NCBI RefSeq assembly: GCF_000005505.3
Contig: NC_016133.3
Coordinates: 49,317,237 to 49,381,236 of the forward strand
Source of the DNA: Brachypodium distachyon
Lineage: Eukaryota; Streptophyta; Magnoliopsida; Poales; Poaceae
Length of the DNA: 64,000 nucleotides
Direction: 5' to 3'
Shown here: piece after piece, positions 44,798 to 55,649 of the stretch
How the letters are laid out: each line of letters starts with the position of its first letter
Numbering within the stretch: the first letter of the stretch is position 1
Notes under the pieces: model-generated
Told to the model about the DNA's origin: nothing
Databases searched by the model: none
Seen by the model: only the letters and a program-made list of their open reading frames with translations
Translations under genes and position numbers: made by a program

Positions 44798-46985
44798 CTA
44801 CCGGGGATATCTTGAAGACAACAAATATTCTTCTTCCAAGCTATACTGTCTGCTGGCCTCCACTGATCTGTTTATACCCTTACAAACTGTATCGCTTGGT
44901 GCATCGATAATAGGCATCACAATGTTTTCATGTGGTGCTCGAAGGCTCTCTAGTGTAATCTCCACCTGCTCATGATTGGCCGGTGTTCTCCTTCTAGCCT
45001 CACGCATACCGCTGCCAACGCCGCCACCTCTTCAACCTCTTTTCCTCCCTCTTTCATGATCTGGGGATCTAGTAGGCGAGCCAAGTTTCCTTCCATGTGT
45101 AGGCTGATGAAATGTGTGACAAGATTGTCCTCCTCGGATGAGCGGTATAAATTCCTAGTGAGCAACTCCATGACGAGGACACCAAAGCTGTAGACATCGC
45201 TTTTCTCAGTGAGCCGACCAGTGCGGCAGTACATGGGATCTAGGTACCCCAGTGTGCCTTGGATAGTGGTCGCGGCAACCCTTGTTTGATCGACATGAAT
45301 GCCCCTTGAAGTTCCAAAGTCTGATACCTTTGCTATTAGGGTGTCATCCAACAGAATGTTTTGGGACTTGATATCCCTGTGGACTATAGGGAATGACACT
45401 GCCAAGTGAAGGTAAGCGAGAGCTCTTGCTGTTTCAGTAGCAATTCTCAGACGATCCTCCCATGGCAATGATGTCGCAGATTCTTCGACATGAAGATGAT
45501 TGTAAAGGGTTCCGTTGGAAATAAACTGTACACTAGCAACGGCACCTCTGTCTCAAGGCAGCACCCAAAGAGCTTCACCACATTTCGATGGCTCACCTGC
45601 GAGAGGATGGCTACCTCGTTTATGAACTCGTCGATCTCCCTCTGGATCGTGACCTTGGACTTCTTGATAGCCACGACGTGCAGGTCCGACAGGATTCCCT
45701 TGTAGACCGTGCCATGCCCTCCTCCGCCAATCTCGCGAGCCTTGTCGAAATTGTTGGTGACCTTCTCCATCTCTGCCAAGGAGATAATCATCCTCCCGGC
45801 GATGTCCGCCTTTTGATATACAAATTGTTGCAACAAGTGCCCGCGGTTTTGCTTGAAGAACTTCTGTCTCTGCATTTGTTCCCTCCGATGCTTCAGCTTC
45901 CGGGTCAGGAAAATGGAACCAAGTACCAACAGTAAAAGTCCAGCACCACTACTAACCCCAATGACGATACTTAAACCTGAAAATTCTTGTCAGGGCTTAG
46001 TCAGGAAGGAGTGATGCAATCTGAATAATGGGTCAATACTTATTTGATTTGGTGCTGTGCTCGCCGAAGCATGTACTGTATTCCCCGGCAGCGCACACTC
46101 GTCGATATCTTGGCAACCGTCAGCGATGTAAGGGTTGCCCTGGTATCCGCCCTGGCACTGGCACACGTAGCCGCTGCGGTAGTAGCTGGAGACGTTGCGG
46201 CATGAGCTGTGGCTGCTCTGGCACGCGCTCCTGGCCGCGTCCATGGGGCAGCCCGTCGTCGCTGCGACATCTTGCGGCCGGACTCCACCGCCCAGTCCAG
46301 CACAACGGGCACCGCCCGCGTTCGGCGATGCGCACCGCGATGGGCAGCTTGTTGTCGTGCTCGTGGTTGGGGTCTAGCTAGCATCCTGAACTGCATGCCG
46401 CAGGAGGGGCGACCTATGGGGATCGCCGTCTGGCAGCAGCCGATGCCAGAGCACTCGCCGACGTAGATCCCGGTTAAAGCATTGACAGACGGGGAGCTCA
46501 TGAATCTGTCGTTGATGGAGCAGAAGGAGGAGCAGCCGATGATGACGTTGCCGGTGTCCCCGAGCAGCGTGGCCAGGACATTGCAACCGGTGACGACGAA
46601 CTGGTTGCGCTCCTCCGACATCACGTACACGCCGCGCGCGCTGCCAGTGCCCCAAGTGCCGTTGCCGTCGGGGGTCCCGTGGAAGCTGATGTTGATGCCG
46701 CCCGTGCTGTCCATGACGCGCACGGTGGAGTTGGCCATGGAGATCTCCACGACCTGGAGGGTTTCGCTGACGAGCAGCCCGCGTCTGCTGTCGCATGTGA
46801 GGTTGAAACCCGGCCAGTAGCACCCGTCGCCGATGCTCGAACGGGTATGGCACCCTCACGTTGCCGCAGCTGGTCGGGCAGCTCGACGGCCGCGGCCCTG
46901 CTGCACCCTGTATAGGCTGAGCGGCCGCCGAGCAGAGCTTCTTCGTTTTGCTTCCAACACAGGCCAGAGAAATGAGTACACGTGG
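44798..46985 (-). pseudogene. wall-associated kinase (WAK) pseudogene
   Basis: WAKs are plasma-membrane receptor kinases with a pectin-binding ectodomain. On the minus strand the order is CPTSCGNVRVPYPF (GUB_WAK galacturonan-binding start), GCCQTAIPIGRPSC, CQCQGGYQGNPYI and DIDEC (EGF-like), a membrane segment (GLSIVIGVSSGAGLLLLVLG), then kinase motifs: GGGGHGTVYKG glycine loop, VAIKKSK, HRDIKSQNILLD, DFGTSR and EKSDVYSFGVLVMELLT. The pieces lie in different frames. There is a one-base gain near 46848 after PYPF, a 4-bp CTAG duplication near 46377, at least two more shifts at 46250-46340, and single-base losses near 45522 (LLVY/EF) and 44970 (RPIM). No signal peptide with a start codon is found upstream of residue CPTSC. 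With five or more lesions it cannot make a full kinase. Sequencing error could explain one or two, but not all. Confidence 0.88.
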
Positions 46986-48289
46986 TCGACCGTACGGCCG
47001 GACGTTTTCAAGCCGAACAAACCAACCGGTCAAAGCTCCCCACTCGGTCCAACTTCTCGTGGAAGAAGAAAGGTCCGTCCTGCCACCAACCGTGCGCCAT
47101 ACGACTCGCACAAGCGGCTCCGTGCGTGGACGCTTCAAGTGAGTTCACCTGATCAAGTGAGTATAAAGCAACTCCCAAGATTCCGAGTGAACGTGCCAGA
47201 ATTCAGCTGTGGCAAAACACAAAGAAGTTCAGAAATCAGAACGGCGAGTTTGATCGCAAGTTCAACCAGTCCAATCGTTCAAGATTCAGCACGTTTCTAA
47301 TGGTTGCAGCCGACCACTGAAGCAATCCACCCAAAAGGAACAAAACGTAAAATTCCAAAACCAAGCACCTGCGCTTTTTCCCTTGCGCAATCGAAAGTGT
47401 ATGTTCAGTCCACGTTTGTATAAAATGCAGTGAACGAACCTAATTTGCTAGGGAGAAGACCACATAATGAGAAAATTACGTGGTTTACACTTACACTGTG
47501 ACACACTGGTTGCAGCAAGTTCTGGCATGGTTGGAGATGGACAAGAACCTGATTCCTTGCCATCACGGCAGCACTGATCGATTCTATGCAAGATTTTTCT
47601 TATCTTTTGAAAGGGGACCGATGCTGATGCTCCTCCTTTTCCAGACGAAGAATACAAGTGACGACTACAATAAGAATACAGCTGCCGTTGCAAATACATT
47701 GTGGACTTAGTTTGGAAATGTATTGCTCTGAAAGCAGGGTTGCTGAGTGATATCACATAATAGTCACAGCACGATCGATGCAACAATGGTAGACATATTT
47801 ATAGAGATCGACCATCTCCAGTCAAATAATTGAAACATCATCTAAATGTTATTCTACAAGATTACAAGCAAGAAAGCTAATGAGCTGGGGAAAAAAATAC
47901 AGAATTTACGACTCAAACCTGCACCCAACATGACAAAGTGGATAGAGGGTATTTACATCTGAAATTGCTCATGGTACAACATTCTCCAGTTTGCGCCTAG
48001 GGCCATGTACATCCTCCGTAACAAGACTCGCTGATCTCAAACAAAACCTGGTCCCCAATCCTCTGAAATGGCAGGATTACAACCAGATGATGCTCGCATA
48101 GATGCAAATACACCGGAAGCAGATTTAGACGTCCGTACAACAACAATTAGGGCAACACTCGACAGACTGTCTGATCATTAGAACAAGTTACCAAACTTCC
48201 CTTGGTCAAGATTAGCTGCGCACTAAAACACTCATACTTCACACAGATTCTCTTATTTACAGAACTTATTGCCGATCATGCCTTCAATG
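46986..48289. other. intergenic, including FEA2/CLV2 3' flank
   Basis: No gene is supported between the WAK pseudogene's 5' side and the end of the LRR gene. The right part is probably the 3' UTR of the LRR gene. Small frames at 47448-47786 have no domain. Confidence 0.4.
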
Positions 48290-50131
48290 TTAATATTCTA
48301 TCCTCACAGGTTGAAATACGAAGCTCCTAGCCTTGGAGGAACAAAGCAAGGTAGCCATTGAGACACATAAGCTAGTCATCGTGCTGATACAGAACGCCCC
48401 AAGGGATACCCATCCATTCTCTCCATGCCAGCCACCGAGCCATCCATGAAGGTTACTTCGAGCCATTTTCCCTTCTGACATCCCTGCATCCGCACTGCAT
48501 CCTTCCCCACTGCATATCCCAGGGTTTCCTGCCAATGCTCCTGGGAACTTCTGTAACCCATCGGTTGTTGGCAAAGGCCCCGATAGTCTATTGTAGGAGA
48601 GGTTAAGCGCCTCGAGCTCTGTCATGGCAGCAATCGCAGGAGGCACCTCCCCTGACAAGCCATTATACGAGAAGTCCAGCGTCCGCAGCCTCCCCATCCC
48701 ACCAAGCCCTGCAGGGATCTGCCCAGCCAAGTAATTACAAGAGAGGTTCAAATACTCCAATCCCTTCATCGCAACCAACCCTTCAGGTATCTCCCCATGG
48801 AGCACATTCCTTGATAGATCTATCCCAGGAGCTGCCCAAAGATCATACCCCAGCTCCAGCTGCATGCCCGTTGCATCCACAGATGCTGACACAAACAATT
48901 GAGGTGGAATCACACCTTCTGATGGAAACCCTTGGACACCTCCTGCGCCATTAAGCACTGAACTTGTATTGAAACCACCATCCGGGATGAAACCCACAAA
49001 CCTATTGCCAGACAGGTCAAGCCACTGGAGAAATGGGAAAGAGAACATCCAATCCGGTAGTTGGCCGGAGAGCTGATTATCAGCCAGTGACAGGAACCTC
49101 AGGCTTCGCCATTTCGCCACAGCCCCACTGAGCTCCCCTGTGATCTCATTTCCAGACAAGATCACCACCTCGAGAGACCGGCATCCAGCCAGCGGCAGAG
49201 GAATCTCACCAGATATCTGGTTATTGGACAAATCTAGAACCTTCAGACTGTCAAGAGCATCAAGCTCTGGCCGGAGCGCCCCAGTGAGCTGATTCCCCCC
49301 GAGACGCAGGTAGAGAAGCTGGAAGCAGCCGGCGAGCCCCGGAGGCACAACACCGGACAGACGATTAAGTGACAAATCCAGCGCCTGCAAGTAGGTAAGG
49401 TTGCCAATCCCGGATGGAATCTCGCCGGACAGCTGATTGTCCGAAAGAAACAGGCCCTGCAGGCTCCGGATCGCGGTTATCGCGGGGGGAATCTCACCAG
49501 AGAAGCTGTTGTGGGAGAAGTCGAGGAGGAGGAGACCGGATGCGTCAGGGTCGGCGACGATTCGCGGCGGCATGGCGCCGGAAAGCGCGTTGCGGGAGAA
49601 GTCGAGTGCGACGAGGCGCGCGGAGAAGGAGAGCGACGGGGAGAGCGGGAGCCGGAGGGAGTTGGCGGAGAGGTTGAGGGTGCGGAGCGCCGGGAGCGAG
49701 GCGGGGAGGCAGGTGGGGACGGCCCCGACGAGCGCGTTGCGGGAGAGGTCGAGGTCGACGAGCGAGCGCGGGAGGGAGCAAGGGAGCTCCCCGGAGAGCG
49801 CGTTGGCGGAGAGGTCGAGCTCCCGGAGGCGTCGCAGGAGCGCGAGCGGCGCGGCGGGGAACGGCCCGGAGAGGTTGAGGCCCGGGAGCGCGAGCCCCGC
49901 GACGGAGGGCGGGTCGGCGTCGGCGACGGGCGGGTGGAGGGAGACGCCGAGCCAGGACGCCGAGAGCGGGCCGCGCCAGGAGGAGAGCACGGCGCGGGAG
50001 GGCGGGGAGAGGGACGCGCGGAAGGCCAGGAGCGCGGCGCGGTCGGTGGAGGCGGGGGCCACGGGGCGCGGGGTGGAGACGAGGAGCAAGAGGAGGAAGG
50101 GGAGGAAGAGGAAGGGAGGAGCGGTCGGCAT
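48290..50131 (-). CDS. FEA2: CLAVATA2/FASCIATED EAR2-type LRR receptor-like protein
   Basis: Intact single-exon frame of 613 residues, the length I recall for maize FEA2. CLV2/FEA2 is a kinase-less LRR receptor at the plasma membrane that works with CORYNE-type pseudokinases to pass CLE-peptide signals limiting shoot and inflorescence meristem size. Residues 1-26 (MPTAPPFLFLPFLLLLLVST) form a signal peptide, followed by an LRR N-cap (DRAALLAFRASLSPPS). About 18-20 LRRs follow with plant-type LxxLxLSxNxLSGxIP units (LDLSANALSGELP, LFLSDNQLSGEIP). An island domain at about 380-435 interrupts them (FNTSSVLNGAGGVQGF to LELGYDLWAAPG), then four more LRRs. A membrane span lies at about 574-599 (VSLGAFCISTMTSLCVSMA), and the short tail is KARSFVFQPVRIEY. 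The lack of a kinase domain is normal for this family. The 5' leader has a telo-box (AAACCCTA, 50148-50155). The gene is divergently placed from a duplicated copy of its own 5' flank. Confidence 0.88.
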   Translation of the reverse strand: MPTAPPFLFLPFLLLLLVSTPRPVAPASTDRAALLAFRASLSPPSRAVLSSWRGPLSASWLGVSLHPPVADADPPSVAGLALPGLNLSGPFPAAPLALLRRLRELDLSANALSGELPCSLPRSLVDLDLSRNALVGAVPTCLPASLPALRTLNLSANSLRLPLSPSLSFSARLVALDFSRNALSGAMPPRIVADPDASGLLLLDFSHNSFSGEIPPAITAIRSLQGLFLSDNQLSGEIPSGIGNLTYLQALDLSLNRLSGVVPPGLAGCFQLLYLRLGGNQLTGALRPELDALDSLKVLDLSNNQISGEIPLPLAGCRSLEVVILSGNEITGELSGAVAKWRSLRFLSLADNQLSGQLPDWMFSFPFLQWLDLSGNRFVGFIPDGGFNTSSVLNGAGGVQGFPSEGVIPPQLFVSASVDATGMQLELGYDLWAAPGIDLSRNVLHGEIPEGLVAMKGLEYLNLSCNYLAGQIPAGLGGMGRLRTLDFSYNGLSGEVPPAIAAMTELEALNLSYNRLSGPLPTTDGLQKFPGALAGNPGICSGEGCSADAGMSEGKMARSNLHGWLGGWHGENGWVSLGAFCISTMTSLCVSMATLLCSSKARSFVFQPVRIEY

Positions 50132-50191
50132 GGTGGTGTTGGCCGGCTAGGGTTTTGCGGGGTTTGGGCGCGGCCGGCGTGGGAGGTTGGC

Positions 50192-50414
50192 GGTGGTTGG
50201 GGAGTGCGAGGAGAGTAGCGCCGTGACAGCGGTGGGGGGAGTGGTAGAAGCTGCGCAGGTGATTTGTGCGAGCGTGCGGTAATTTGGAGGAAATGGTGGC
50301 GACGGCGAAGAACGGAAGAAGTCAGTTTTGGTGGAAAATTTCGAGGTGGGACGGACCGGGGGCAGCGGCGCGGCCGCGGGCTGCCACGGCCCACGGGGGT
50401 GGGCGAATGTCGGA
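50192..50414 (-). promoter_or_regulatory. FEA2/CLV2 5' flank, proximal copy
   Basis: Starts 61 bp upstream of the FEA2 ATG and is likely the 5' UTR or core promoter. A similar block lies at 51153-51337 in the same orientation. Shared landmarks are gtggttggggagtgc, ggggagtggtagaagctgc, gagcgtgcggtaatttgga, ttggtggaaa and gggcgaatgtcgga. Confidence 0.7.
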
Positions 50415-50429
50415 CGTGTTTTTTTACTA

Positions 50430-50613
50430 CTTCCTCTCTGAAAAAAATAATTTTTGATTAAATTTAAATGCATCTATACACTAAGTCATGTCTAAATACA
50501 TTTAAATTTTGATAAACTTGAGACATCTTTTGTTGGACGGAGATACGCTAAGTCATGTCTAAATACATTTAAATTTCGACAAACTTGAGACATTTTTTGT
50601 TGGACGGAGGGAG
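50430..50613. mobile_element. Stowaway MITE with internal tandem duplication
   Basis: The right end ACGGAGGGAG is a canonical Stowaway terminus; the left end CTTCCTCTCTG is worn. Internally about 70 bp are duplicated: ctaagtcatgtctaaataca, then ttgagacat and tttgttggacgga, occur twice (about 50480-50542 and 50548-50608). It lies between the two copies of the FEA2 5' flank. Confidence 0.75.
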
Positions 50614-51120
50614 TAGTAAAGTCTAATTTGAACCTTGTCTCCAAATCCCTCAATTCAATACTCCGTCCTTTCTAATCCCGGTCTACAGACTCTGAAACAA
50701 TGTTTTCAAACAAAGATTCATTCAAGTGGGTCCCACCTAAGTCAATTCCTCCTCTTCCCGTGACTTCTCCCCTTCCCTCCCCATCCTGGCACGTCGTCGT
50801 CTCCGCCCAAAAGCCGAACGCTGGTGCCTTCTATCGATCTAGTGGCCTACGTCTGCCTTCGCTGACTTGATTCCCGGTGGAATTGAGGTCGCCGCAGGAG
50901 CCCGACGTCCGCCCGCCAACAACCGTCGTCCCGGTGCCATGCCCGCCGACTTGACTCCTCGAGACCAGCCGATGCTCATCTTGCCAAAAGCAACAAGCAT
51001 GCCCACCCCTCCGCTGCATCCCGCCTCCATGGCGTCCTTGTTGCCATCGCCCAAAAAATTGGGCTGCGCAGCCGCCATTTTTCGCTGCTTTCATGTTGAC
51101 AGGCTTACTACGTGTGAGTT

Positions 51121-51139
51121 GGAGGGGGGGGGGGGGGGG
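51121..51139. repeat. poly(G) run
   Basis: A nearly uninterrupted G tract just before the distal copy of the FEA2 flank. It is a likely site of length variation and sequencing error. Confidence 0.7.
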
Positions 51140-51152
51140 TTGCTCACGGACA

Positions 51153-51337
51153 GTGGTTGGGGAGTGCAAGGAGAGTGGCACCGTGACCGTGGCGAGGGGA
51201 GTGGTAGAAGCTGCACATGTGATTTCTGCGAGCGTGCGGTAATTTGGACGAAGTGCTGGCGACGACGAAGAAGCAAGTTTGGTGGAAATTTTCGTGCTGG
51301 AGTGGACCGGGGCAGCCACGGGAGGGCGAATGTCGGA
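51153..51337 (-). repeat. distal duplicate of the FEA2/CLV2 5' flank
   Basis: About 185 bp resemble 50192-50414 in the same orientation, with small deletions and substitutions. No LRR coding sequence follows, so only upstream DNA was duplicated. The offset between copies is about 960 bp and includes the Stowaway at 50430. Confidence 0.75.
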
Positions 51338-51339
51338 AG

Positions 51340-52500
51340 ATTCTTTTTCGTGTGCAAGATTTGCAGAATATCGTGACACCATTTGGTACTGTATCCGTTC
51401 TTAAGATGTTTTAGGTTTGCTTTCTTTAGCTTGGTAAAAAAAATTGATTGAAGAAAATACACTAATATCTACAATAGCAAATAAGTATAGGATACTATGA
51501 AGTTATAGATCATGACAGGTTTAATAAAACTAATTTAGAGTTATAGTAGATGTTCGTAGATTTTTTGTAAACTTAATCAAATTTTAAGAACTTTTTGAAA
51601 TAACTTAAAATGCCTTATATTTGCAACGATAATTTCTCAGAAACATCTGTGTTTCATACAGCAGATGAGCATCCATCCCAGAGGTGAAGATGCGTGTTGC
51701 TGGTCTGGATCCAAATAACTTCCTCATCGGGTGGGGAGAATCCTCTACGTATGCTCCCTAGCCAACGGCAGGGCATGACTACCCTTTGAAAAAACTGAAA
51801 AATGAAGTGGAAAAACAAATCTGTTCTTCGTAAAAAAATTCAACGTTGGAACAACCCAGTGCCTGGGTCCGATGGGCCTAAAGCTCCCCGACAATTCTAG
51901 GACACAACGTGAAATGTAAGCAGAGGACTAGATCAGAAGATGGGCTACTATTAACACCAAACCGGGCCGCATCGCTGTTTGAATTAGCAGGAGAGTAGGA
52001 GACTGATTATTGTTGGATGTTAATCTAAAAAAAAAGATTCCTCTCAAAAAAAATCTTAAAAAAAGATTATTGTTGGATGTGGAACCTGGTGTTACGAAGA
52101 ATCCAGTAGGATTGGACGCCCGGTAAGGCAAAAGGAACGGGTACATGGCCTGGATCGATATGCCTGCTCTAGGTGCTCAAACATGGTGGAAAATTGCCAC
52201 CATCAGTTCTCCGAATGACCTGCCAGTGCTCATTGCATCGGCGTCTCCTTTGCGGTAGCTTCATCATGATAGACCGTCTTGTCGCCTCCATTGATGTCTT
52301 CGTCGATTTGGCACAGAATGCTTCTATCTTTCAGTGGCAAATTTGGGAATCAAGAAGTAGCGTGGTCTTTTATGGTTCAGTTCTGCCTCTCAATATGTAA
52401 TTTTAAAGAACATTATACATGTCTCGGACCCTTTGGATGCATCGAGCAAAGAAAGCCGATTTAAAGGTAGCCGCCGTGTCTTGGTCGACCTACCTATCCT
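51340..52500. other. intergenic upstream of LINE tail
   Basis: AT-rich, with two similar phrases, gattattgttggatgt (52006-52021 and 52065-52080), forming a short direct repeat around an A-rich stretch. No gene is supported. Confidence 0.4.
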
Positions 52501-52517
52501 AAAACTTTTCCCTCCAA

Positions 52518-53045
52518 TGCGATCTCTTTGGGGATCAGTTGTCTTGGATCTTGTGTTGTTGGGGCAACAAGATTGTCGGCCCGGTCAACGCGATTTCTTT
52601 GGGGATCGGTTGTCTTGGATATCAGGGTGGCGGCCCCAGGTTCGGTGCAGCGGCTGAGGTCTACGAGCGGGTGCCTTGCGCGGCTAGGGCTATGAAGAGC
52701 CCGTCTCGTGCGGCGTTGCAGCTCCTATGTGAGCGGCGGATGTCAAGGCGGCGGCCCTGGTAGGTGGTGCAGGTGGTTTGTGCAGGGCGCATTTGGGTGG
52801 TTGGACGCCGGGGCAGCGGCCCCGGATATGTGTTTTGTTGCGCGAGCATTACTGTTCTTGTGTTGTGTGGGCGACGGAACAATATTATGTTGTGGGTGTG
52901 TCGGGTTCCAGGCCTAGTTGAGTTAGGCAGGGTAAGCCTTTCTTGTATGGTTTTCAGCCTAGTTTTTCTCATAAACCGGGCCATTCTATTCTTCTTAAAT
53001 GAATTGCGGGAGCTCCCCGCCCTCTGACGAGAGGTTCGTAAAAAA
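52518..53045 (+). mobile_element. LINE 3' end with target duplication
   Basis: A non-coding G/T-rich tail leads through ttcttcttaaatgaattgcg and ctgacgagaggttcgt to a poly(A) at 53039-53049, the usual form of a grass LINE 3' UTR. The flanks aaaacttttcc[c/t]tccaa at 52501-52517 and 53046-53062 match with one mismatch, giving the insertion borders. The left part contains two similar copies of tctttggggatc followed by ttgtcttggat. Confidence 0.7.
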
Positions 53046-53304
53046 AAAACTTTTCCTTCCAAGAAAAAAGAACAACAACAAATCAACAATGCGTGGAGGT
53101 GGAGTGTAACTTGAATATGTGAATGGAGTGTAGTGGTACAAGTTAACAGCAAATAACGTGTACCGGCAGCAATCATGAACGTATGAGCGGACCAAAATCG
53201 CATCAAACAAGTGTACTCTTGTGATTCACGCAATAATGCATCATCATTGTTGATCTTGGAATTGTTTCCTTTTCCCTCGCCGTCCAGACGACGACGTGTC
53301 CGAT

Positions 53305-54276
53305 GAAAACTCCGGTGCAATAAAAACCTGCAAACTTTTGACGCGAGGCCTTGATCCAAAATACACGGGTCAGATCAGATTGCATGTGGAAATCCCTCAA
53401 GCCACTAAACATACTTTTGCGCAGAACCTACTGACTAAACCTCCCGTGCACGGAACGATTCGTCCTGAGAAAACGATACGTCGTTCAGATCGGCAGACTG
53501 AACGACGCCATGGAGCCTCCTGGTCTTCCGCGCCGGCCCGCCGCCGGCCGTCTTCCCTCCCTCTCCGGCGGCCTCGACGACATTGCGCCCTCATCTTCTT
53601 ACTCCTCCATCGATCTGTTCCGTCCGTTAGGCCGCACACCCCGCCTGCGACCCCCCTCCCTCCGCAGGCCATAAGTTGCTCTCCGGGCACCGGCCATGAA
53701 AACGCGTGATTGCAGCAGGTGTACACCCAATTCAACAGCATACAACAGCACACAGCAGCAACCATCGGCTGGAACGAAAGGAGCAAAGCACGAACAGCCT
53801 GACCATCTTGCCGTCCTGTCGTCGTTGTAGGGGGCAGCGTCGCGACCGCCAGACGCAAGAAATCGAGGAGTTCGCCGTCGTCGCGCCTGGCCGTAAGGGT
53901 GGTGGCAGCGCCAGGTCTCCGTGGTCGCCGTCGCGCTCGCTGTAGGTTTGCCGTCGTCGGGGACCAGCGCCGCCGCCTACATCGCATGGGGCCGCGCCAT
54001 TCGCCATGGCTGGGAGAGCGGTGGGGCGCAGAAGACCCATAGCTAGTAGGGACATGGGTAGGGAGGCCGGGGAGAGGGCCGGGGTGGATCGCCGGCGTCG
54101 CATCCTCCAGATCGGGAGTTGGGTTGGGGATCGGGAGTTCTATTTTCTTTTTAAGTGGCTTTAGGGATTTCCACATGTAATCTGACCCGTGTATTTTCAA
54201 TCGAAAGGCTCACGACGAAAGTTTGCAGGTTTTCACTGGACGAAAGTTTGCAGGTTTTCACTGGACCGGAGTTTTC
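53305..54276. mobile_element. Mutator-like element with ~100-bp TIRs, 972 bp
   Basis: The left end GAAAACTCCGGTGCAATAAA and the inverted right end GAAAACTCCGGTCCAGTGAA begin a terminal inverted repeat. It continues through AAACCTGCAAACTTT, AATACACGGGTCAGAT and ATGTGGAAATCCCT to CAAGCCACT, about 100 bp in total. In the right arm a 25-bp unit (cgaaagtttgcaggttttca and following) is present twice. The interior is GC-rich. One frame, starting MEPPGLPRRPAAGRLPS at 53510, stays open for 54 codons but matches nothing I know. I see no transposase and no clear 9-bp target duplication, so this is a non-autonomous, possibly gene-carrying element. Confidence 0.65.
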
Positions 54277-55649
54277 AGATACGTGGCCCCCTTGGACACG
54301 CAATGTTTTTGGATCCTCTTACGATATAAGCTAGCTAGACAGACGCGCGTGACTGCGCAGAGAGAGACAGAGCCCATAATTATATGGCGGTTCTCGCGAC
54401 TCTTGTAGCCTTCATCAGCCCAGCCGGGTCGTCGTCGACATCGATCTCTCTCACACACCGACGAAGCTGAGCCAAGTCCCAAGTACACCAGTTGCAACCC
54501 ACGCGCACGCGCCGGCACGAGGAAACATACGTGTTCCCGAAGCATATCCGGTGGGGGCGAAGTCTTGCATCCATCCATCCATACGCGCGCGGGCAGCCGT
54601 GTGTGACGTCGCGGCCGGGCGCGCGCATGTTCGTTTCAATTCGTATCGCCGTTTTAATTTTCTTCTTGTTGAGATCGAGCAGGTTCGGGGCACGTCATGT
54701 AGGGGGATAAAAGAAAGGCAACTTGGAGATAAACTGTGCCTCGATCGTCTTCTAGGCACCCGGACGCGCCCGGCATCTTTTCTGGAGGCCAGCCGGGGAA
54801 ACGCATGCGCACGCAGGGCGAGATTGACTCTCCCTCGGAACAAATTTCTTTAACTTCAACTTGGTGTGTACTATAAATGTGGCGTGCATCTGAAATTGAT
54901 TCCAAAGCTGAAGATGCGCGCTGGCAAGATTCTTCCCTCCCCGCGCAGCAGTACGAATTACGTTGTGGTTTGCTGGTGCAGTACTAGTATTACCCATCTT
55001 TCGGTTCAGAAAAAAAAACCCGATGAGCTACTCCTACTACTCCCAAGTTTTCGAGCTTAATAATTGGAGTAGCTCGGTCGGTCAACCCTAGCCTAGCTTT
55101 TGCATATCCTGCCCGGCCGCTGGAACGCCGCATTTGTACACACACACACACACACACATAAATCTATGCTAGATTTGCAAAGGACAAAGAGGCCGGAACC
55201 GAATTCTTTTTCCCCCGCGCGTAGAGATAGCATCCCAAATGGATTGCCAAGAGGCAAGAATAATAAACAAAGAGGAAGCAGTCGCCTTTCCCCTTTGAGC
55301 CATCGATCCGTGCGAGAGAGTTAAAAAAACCGGGAGCGAAAACGAAGAGAAGACGCCCCCGATCCATCTCCTACTACTAAAATTTCCACTTGCGTGGTCC
55401 CGGCGGTCGGTCCCCACGGCGCCACACACGGCCCAAGAACCAATCACGGGCCCTTTGCTGCGCTGCGGCGAACCTTTAAAACCCACCACCACCACTCTAG
55501 CTCGGTCCCTGGCTTCCCCTCCCACTTGCAAAACACCACCCAGGCCGCGTAGATATTCCACGCCGAGAAGAGAACCTGGTAGCGCGCGACAGCTCCCGCT
55601 CCCGCTCCGGCAGAGAACGGTCCCGTCTTGCCGGCCACGCAGTCAGTAC
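54277..55649. other. 5' flank of the bHLH gene
   Basis: No other gene is supported. An AC dinucleotide microsatellite (acacacac) lies at 55137-55158. A TTTAAAA motif near 55473 could be a core promoter element, but this is weak. Confidence 0.4.
55137..55158. repeat. AC dinucleotide microsatellite
   Basis: About ten uninterrupted AC units, roughly 490 bp upstream of the bHLH start codon. Confidence 0.9.

Noticed and set aside
49414..50394. Several plus- and minus-strand frames over the FEA2 N-terminus
   Set aside because: They are shadows of the GC-rich LRR coding strand with Arg/Ser/Pro-rich nonsense composition.
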